Notes under the pieces: generated by a model
Told to the model about the DNA's origin: nothing
Databases searched by the model: none
What the model saw: the letters and a program-made list of their open reading frames with translations, nothing else
Position numbers and translations under genes: made by a program
Part shown: piece after piece, positions 21,025 through 25,449 of the stretch
Layout: every line of letters starts with the position of its first letter
Position numbering within the stretch: the stretch's first letter is position 1
DNA from: Candidatus Elusimicrobium euhamitermitis
GTDB lineage: Bacteria > Elusimicrobiota > Elusimicrobia > Elusimicrobiales > Elusimicrobiaceae
Reading direction: 5' to 3'
DNA: 25,449 bases
NCBI GenBank assembly: GCA_031254225.1
Contig: JAIRUU010000128.1
Span: 1 to 25,449 of the forward strand

Positions 21025-23393
21025 TATTTTCTTAACTCTCCGCCGAGCGCGGACAGCGCGGCGGATATTTTTGAAATATTATCGTCTACCTCGGCGTCTT
21101 TCAGCGTGCGGTCCATGAGCCAGAAAGAAAAATTTAACGTCACGCTTTTTTTGCCTTCCGGCAGATTGGGGCCGGTGTAAACGTCCGTCAGATTATAAGA
21201 CATTTTGGACCATGCTCCGGCGGAATTAACCGCTTTATCAATTTCCGCGTAATTTAAATTTTTGTCAAACACAAAAGACAAATCTCTGTAAGAGGACGGG
21301 AACTGCGGCACGTCCCGAGCGGGCTTAAATTCCTGCGCTTTAAATTTTTTCTCAAACGTTTTTAAGTTAAGCGTAAAAATATAAATTTCGTCATTTTTAA
21401 GGCCGTAAGCTTTTGCGGTTAACGGGTGCAGTTTGCCGAAAAAGCCGGCCGGTCTGCCGCCGTCTAAAATGTCCATGCAGATTTTTGGGTGCATATAAGC
21501 CGGAACGGTTTTTGAGACGGAATAATCTACGCCTTCAAAATCTTTAAGCATTTGCGCGGCAAGGCCTTTTATAAAATAAAAGTCCGCCGGCGCTGATTTT
21601 TGCGTAAAATATTCCGGCGCGGCCGCGCCGCATACTATGCCCGCCACGGCCCAGGACTCCGCTGGAAAGCCTTTCATATTTGCGTATTCTTTGCCGGTTT
21701 CAAACAGTTTGTAACCGGCCGCGCCGCGGCTTTGGTTGAAAGCCGCGTTTTTCAGCATTCCGGGCAGCAGAGAGGGGCGCATAAACTGCCACTCTTCGCT
21801 GATGGGATTGGCAAGTTCAACGGTAAATTTTTTGTCAAAATAAAAATTGTCCAAATCTCTGCCGGAAATAAAATCAAAATTTTTACATTCGTAAAAACCG
21901 GCCGCCGTTAAGACGGCCGCAAACTTTGCGGAGCAGTCAACGTTTTTGGGGTTGTCCGCAAAAGCCACGCTCGCGCGCGTGGAAGAAACGGGGATATTTT
22001 CAAAGCCGTTAAACCGCGCGGCTTCTTCCGCCAAATCCCATTTGTGCGCCAAATCGCGGCGGTGCGGCGGGGCAATAAATTTCCACGGCGTTTTTTCGCC
22101 GTCAAATTTGCCGAGCCCGCTAAAAATCTGTTTCAATTTTTCTTCCGCTATTTCCATGCCCAAAATTTTATAAATATCCTGCGGCGTAAAAATGACTTCG
22201 GCGGGAACGTACGGAACAGGATAAACGTCCGTCACGGGGCCTGCTTCCCCGCCGCAGATTTCCTGCACAAGATTAGAGGCGTGCGCCAAAGCCGTCAGAG
22301 TTATTGAGACGTCCGCGCCGCGCTCAAAACGCTGGCTGGCCTCGCTTGACATAGCGTAACGTTTGGCGGTTTTATTAATTGTCTGCGGATTAAAATACGC
22401 GGCTTCAATAAAAATATCAGACGTATTTTCTTTTACGGCGGATTCTTTGCCGCCCATAATGCCGGCAAGCGCAACAGCTTTTGAATTGTCCGCGATAACC
22501 AAATCCTGCGCGTTAAGTTCCAGTTTGCTGCCGTCTAAAGTTTCAAATTTTTCGCCTTCCGCCGCAAACCGCACGTTAATGCCGCCGTCAATATTTTTTA
22601 AATCAAAAAAGTGAAGCGGCAGACCCAAATCATAAAGAACGTAATTGCTGATATCAACCAAAGCGTTTTTGCCGTTAACGCCCATTGCGGCCAGACGCTG
22701 CGTAATCCATGCGGGAGTCGCCGTGTTTTTAACGCCGCGCACCGCGCGCCCGCTGTAACGCTGACACGACGGGCAGGAGATTTTTATATCAACGCTTTTG
22801 CCGTGTTCTTTAACGGGCTTGATATCAATTTTTTTAAGCGGAATATTTAACAGAACGGACAGCTCGCGCGCTATGCCGAGGTGTGAGAGCAGGTCCGGCC
22901 TGTTGGGCGTAATTTCTAAATCAAAAATATAATCCGCTTTGCCGTAAAGCGTGCTGACGTCAATACCGGGCAACAGATTTTTATCAAGATGCAAAATCCC
23001 TTCCGCGCGTTTGTCCGCAAGACCAAGTTCGTCCGCGGAGCAAATCATGCCGTCTGATTTTATACCGCGTATGACCGCCGCCGTCAAAATATTTGACCCC
23101 AGCCGCGCGCCCTCGCGCGCCAGAGGAACAATTATGCCGGCTTCCAGGTTTTTTGCGCCGCAAACTACTTTTCTGACGCCCGACCCAGTGTCCAAATCAA
23201 CCAAAGACAATTTGTCCGCGTTGGGATGTTTTTCAATTTTCAAAATTTTCGCGGTAAAAACGCCTTCAAAATCCGCGCCGGTTTTTTTAAGCTCCGCAGT
23301 TTCTATGCCCAGCGCGGCGAGTTTGCCGGCCAGCTCCGCAGCGGGCAAATCCGCGTCAATAAAATCTTTAAGCCACGAGTATAATATCTTCAT
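21024..23393 (-). CDS. pheT: Phenylalanine--tRNA ligase beta subunit, 789 aa
   Basis: PheT forms the alpha2-beta2 synthetase with PheS and recognises tRNA-Phe. Domains in order are the N-terminal segment MKILYSWLKDFID, the EMAP-like tRNA-binding domain at about 42-150 (AKILKIEKHPNADKLSLVDL), DLEITPNRPDLLSHLGIARE at 158-177, the B3/B4 editing domain at about 205-370, B5 at about 390-460, the catalytic-like core, and the C-terminal anticodon-binding FDX-ACB domain at about 697-788 (YRDLSFVFDKNLNYAEID). Full length for a bacterial beta chain. Start and stop both overlap neighbours by one base (TAATG). Confidence 0.97.
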   Translation of the reverse strand: MKILYSWLKDFIDADLPAAELAGKLAALGIETAELKKTGADFEGVFTAKILKIEKHPNADKLSLVDLDTGSGVRKVVCGAKNLEAGIIVPLAREGARLGSNILTAAVIRGIKSDGMICSADELGLADKRAEGILHLDKNLLPGIDVSTLYGKADYIFDLEITPNRPDLLSHLGIARELSVLLNIPLKKIDIKPVKEHGKSVDIKISCPSCQRYSGRAVRGVKNTATPAWITQRLAAMGVNGKNALVDISNYVLYDLGLPLHFFDLKNIDGGINVRFAAEGEKFETLDGSKLELNAQDLVIADNSKAVALAGIMGGKESAVKENTSDIFIEAAYFNPQTINKTAKRYAMSSEASQRFERGADVSITLTALAHASNLVQEICGGEAGPVTDVYPVPYVPAEVIFTPQDIYKILGMEIAEEKLKQIFSGLGKFDGEKTPWKFIAPPHRRDLAHKWDLAEEAARFNGFENIPVSSTRASVAFADNPKNVDCSAKFAAVLTAAGFYECKNFDFISGRDLDNFYFDKKFTVELANPISEEWQFMRPSLLPGMLKNAAFNQSRGAAGYKLFETGKEYANMKGFPAESWAVAGIVCGAAAPEYFTQKSAPADFYFIKGLAAQMLKDFEGVDYSVSKTVPAYMHPKICMDILDGGRPAGFFGKLHPLTAKAYGLKNDEIYIFTLNLKTFEKKFKAQEFKPARDVPQFPSSYRDLSFVFDKNLNYAEIDKAVNSAGAWSKMSYNLTDVYTGPNLPEGKKSVTLNFSFWLMDRTLKDAEVDDNISKISAALSALGGELRK

Positions 23394-24436
23394 TAAAATT
23401 GCCCCAGAATTCTTAAATCATTTTCATAAAAAGCGCGTATGTCTTTAATGTTGAGCAGCATCATAGCCAGCCTTTCCACGCCCATGCCGAAAGCGTAACC
23501 GCTGTAAACTTCCGGGTCAATGCCGACGTTGCGCAAAACCTGCGGGTGCACTATGCCCGCGCCGAGCATCTCTTTCCAGCCGGTGCCTTTGCAAAAAGCG
23601 CACGGGGACGCGCCGTCGCAGAAAACGCATTTGACGTCCACCTCAACGCCAGGCTCCACGAACGGGAAATACGACGGACGGAAACGGACTTCCGCCTTTG
23701 CGCCGAACAAGCCTTTCATGAAAGCCGTCAAGTCGCTTTTCAAATCCGCCAGGCTGACGTTTTTGTCCACGTACAAACCTTCAATCTGATTAAAAACTGG
23801 GCTGTGGGAAGCGTCAATATCGTCTTTGCGGAACACGCGGCCGGGGGACATTATGCGCAGCGGCGGTTTATTTTTTTCCATATAACGCACCTGCACGTTG
23901 GACGTGTGAGTGCGCAGCACCATGCCCGGTTTGCCGGCGATAAAAAACGTGTCCTGCATGTCCCGCGCCGGATGATGCGCCGGAATATTAAGATAATCAA
24001 AATTATATTTTTCTTCCTCAACCTGCGGCCCGTCCGCCCAGAGAAACCCAAGTTTTGAGAGCACCGCAGTCATGCGGTCAAGCGCAATGGTCAGCGGGTG
24101 GCTGTGGCCAACACTGACGGGCGCGCCGGGCAACGTCAAATCAATATTTGTGTTAACCAGATCCGCGTTTAATTTGGCGGAGGACAGGGAAAGTTCTTTT
24201 GCATCAAAAGCGGCTTCCAGGTTTTTTTTAAGTTCGTTGCCCAACGGGCCAGCTTCCTTTTTTTCTTCTATGGAAAAATCTTTAAGATTTTTAAGAAGTT
24301 CCGTCAGCGCGCCTTTGCGGCCGAGGCCCGCCACGCGCGCGGATGCCAGAGCGTCCAAATCAGCTGCCGCGGCAACCTGTTTTTTATATTCCGCCTCAAC
24401 AACGGCGCATTTTTGTTTCCATTCTGTTAAATTCAT
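23393..24436 (-). CDS. pheS: Phenylalanine--tRNA ligase alpha subunit, 347 aa
   Basis: PheS is the catalytic class II subunit that charges tRNA-Phe. The N-terminal 90 residues form the coiled-coil tRNA-binding arm. The core starts at GHSHPLTIALDRM (110-122). Motif 2 is around THTSNVQVRYM and MSPGRVFRKDDIDASHSPVF (177-215), and motif 3 is YAFGMGVERLAM (314-325). An insert carries paired cysteines C270-x2-C273 and C279-x2-C282, a possible zinc knuckle found in a subset of bacterial PheS and absent from E. coli. It starts two bases after yajQ, with CAGGT upstream, and overlaps pheT by one base. Confidence 0.97.
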   Translation of the reverse strand: MNLTEWKQKCAVVEAEYKKQVAAAADLDALASARVAGLGRKGALTELLKNLKDFSIEEKKEAGPLGNELKKNLEAAFDAKELSLSSAKLNADLVNTNIDLTLPGAPVSVGHSHPLTIALDRMTAVLSKLGFLWADGPQVEEEKYNFDYLNIPAHHPARDMQDTFFIAGKPGMVLRTHTSNVQVRYMEKNKPPLRIMSPGRVFRKDDIDASHSPVFNQIEGLYVDKNVSLADLKSDLTAFMKGLFGAKAEVRFRPSYFPFVEPGVEVDVKCVFCDGASPCAFCKGTGWKEMLGAGIVHPQVLRNVGIDPEVYSGYAFGMGVERLAMMLLNIKDIRAFYENDLRILGQF

Positions 24437-24438
24437 AA

Positions 24439-24933
24439 TTACCTGTAATTTGTAAACTGCAAATCTACGCCGGCGTCCTGGGCCCGCAGCAAAGTCTGAG
24501 TCGCCTGCAAATCATCCTTGGATTTAGACGTTATTCTAAGCTGGTCCCCCTGTATGGACGCCGTTACTTTTATCTTGGAGTCTTTGACGGTTTTAACCAG
24601 TTCTTTCGCTTTTTCCGACGGTATGCCCTGCTGTATCTTGACAATCTGTTTTGCCGCGCCGCCTAAGGCTGACTCTATTTTTTCCGGTCTGAAATTTTTA
24701 AGCGCGACGCCGCGTTTTGACAGGCGCGTCTGCAAAATATCATACAAAGCTTTAATTTTAAACTCGTCCGACGACGAAAGTTTTATATTGTTTTCTTTTC
24801 TGTTAAGCTCAATATTTGAATTTGAATCCTTAAAATCATACCTGTTGGTAATCTCTTTCAGGGCCGTGTTAATAGCCTCTTCAATTAAATTCATGTCCAC
24901 CTTGGACACAACGTCAAAACTGTAATCTGCCAT
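24439..24933 (-). CDS. yajQ: YajQ family nucleotide-binding protein, 164 aa
   Basis: The sequence matches the YajQ/UPF0234 family end to end: ADYSFDVVSKVDMNLIEEAI at the start, NRYDFKD at 34-40, then RGVALKNFRPEKIESALGG, and DLQFTNYR at the end. YajQ has two tandem KH/RNP-like folds; some members bind cyclic di-GMP, while the role of most is unclear. It is the first gene of a seven-gene operon leading into pheS and pheT. A strong GGAGG site precedes the ATG, and a perfect TATAAT lies just upstream. Confidence 0.95.
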   Translation of the reverse strand: MADYSFDVVSKVDMNLIEEAINTALKEITNRYDFKDSNSNIELNRKENNIKLSSSDEFKIKALYDILQTRLSKRGVALKNFRPEKIESALGGAAKQIVKIQQGIPSEKAKELVKTVKDSKIKVTASIQGDQLRITSKSKDDLQATQTLLRAQDAGVDLQFTNYR

Positions 24934-24955
24934 AAATCCTCCATGTATATTATTT

Positions 24956-24961
24956 ATTATA
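24956..24961 (-). promoter_or_regulatory. Possible -10 element of the yajQ-pheST operon
   Basis: A perfect minus-strand TATAAT lies 23 bases before the yajQ ATG, giving a start site near 24949 and a short leader that keeps the GGAGG site. No good -35 hexamer is visible at 16-18 bases. The AT-rich gap (24934-25010) is shared with the divergent transporter gene. Confidence 0.4.
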
Positions 24962-25010
24962 ATATTTTTGTAAAATTAATTTGTATTTATCCTAATTAGG
25001 GGAGCCGCCA

Positions 25011-25449
25011 ATGCTGATTGTCATAAATTTCCTCGGCGTATTCGTATTTTTATTTATTACTTTTCTTTTTTCCAAAAACAGAAAAGGGATTAACTGGAGC
25101 GGCGTGGTGCGGTGCCTGCTCCTTAACTTTTTTATAGCGTGGTTTATGTTGAGTTTCCCGTGGGGGAAAACGATTGTCATGTATATAGCTCAGGGCTTTA
25201 CGTGGCTTGTAAACCAGGCTTACGCCGGCGTAGGCTTCGCTTTCCCCAGCATGGTAAACGTGCCGCGCATGGATTTTTTTATAGCCGCGCTAATGCCCAT
25301 ACTGCTCGTCGTGCCGCTGTTTGATATTTTGACTTATATCGGCGTGCTGCCTTTTATTATAAGGTGGCTGGGCAAAGGGCTGGGTTTTGTTACGGGACAG
25401 CCGAAATTTGAGTCCTTCTTTTCCATAGAAATGATGGTGCTGGGCAACA
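25011..25449 (+). CDS. NupC/CNT-type nucleoside transporter, N-terminal part (cut by window end)
   Basis: The open frame runs off the right edge after 146 codons with no stop. Hydrophobic segments lie at about 3-21 (IVINFLGVFVFLFITFLF), 34-49 (CLLLNFFIAWFMLS) and 93-115 (IAALMPILLVVPLFDILTYI). Residues GINWSGVVRCLLLNFFIAWF and LPFIIRWLGKGLGFVTGQPK, then FESFFSIEMMVLGN, follow the N-terminal half of NupC-type concentrative nucleoside transporters, in which ESF...LGQ is conserved. GGGGAG lies seven bases before the ATG. Substrates in this family are nucleosides moved with H+ or Na+; which apply here cannot be seen. Confidence 0.8.
   Translation, partial: MLIVINFLGVFVFLFITFLFSKNRKGINWSGVVRCLLLNFFIAWFMLSFPWGKTIVMYIAQGFTWLVNQAYAGVGFAFPSMVNVPRMDFFIAALMPILLVVPLFDILTYIGVLPFIIRWLGKGLGFVTGQPKFESFFSIEMMVLGN

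Noticed and set aside
25139..25324. Plus-strand open frame of 61 codons near the right edge
   Set aside because: It is out of frame inside the transporter coding region, whose frame starting at 25011 matches NupC-type proteins.

Overview
The window looks like a chromosomal segment of a Gram-negative-type (diderm) anaerobe-like bacterium. It carries two lipoproteins with lipoboxes, a type IV prepilin, several Sec signal peptides and compact, overlapping operons. The prepilin style, the tight packing, the moderate GC content and the mix of housekeeping genes remind me of Elusimicrobiota (Elusimicrobium-type gut bacteria). That is an impression from protein style, not a proof; there is no rRNA gene here to test it. 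I see no tRNA, rRNA, CRISPR array, transposase or phage gene.

Layout. Positions 1-16150 are all minus strand. They begin with a non-coding stretch full of short palindromes (1-272) and a DNA-processing operon read right to left, comM-dprA-topA (5219 to 273). A 322-base gap (5220-5541) follows, filled by two adjacent long imperfect palindromes that look MITE-like. Next is a six-gene, mostly overlapping operon (11522 to 5542): tpiA, deoC, a 501-residue low-complexity protein, a DnaA-like AAA+ ATPase without the DNA-binding domain, and two LPP20/FlgT-like lipoproteins. Then come pilin - trypsin-like protease - nth (13814 to 11621, 0-1 base gaps) and the threonine-degradation pair tdh-kbl (16150 to 13876). 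One plus-strand gene, a DUF2207-type membrane protein (16211-18034), ends at a bidirectional terminator shared with a minus-strand secreted orphan (18112-18720) that has its own good sigma70-type promoter. A seven-gene minus-strand operon follows (24933 to 18803): yajQ, pheS, pheT, a ZapB-like coiled coil, zapA, a GNAT acetyltransferase and rarA. At the right edge a plus-strand NupC/CNT nucleoside transporter begins and runs out of the window.

How the genes work together. ComM and DprA handle incoming single-stranded DNA in natural transformation, and the prepilin could belong to a type IV pilus or pseudopilus. Tdh and Kbl convert threonine to glycine and acetyl-CoA. DeoC and TpiA feed deoxyribose carbon into glycolysis, and the NupC-type transporter could supply nucleosides. 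ZapA with a ZapB-like partner supports the FtsZ ring.

The best candidate for something undescribed is the tail of the tpiA operon. There a DnaA-type ATPase, with an uncharacterised C-terminal domain in place of the helix-turn-helix and an apparently degenerate arginine finger, is translationally coupled to an LPP20-type lipoprotein and sits beside a large disordered protein and a second, FlgT-like lipoprotein.
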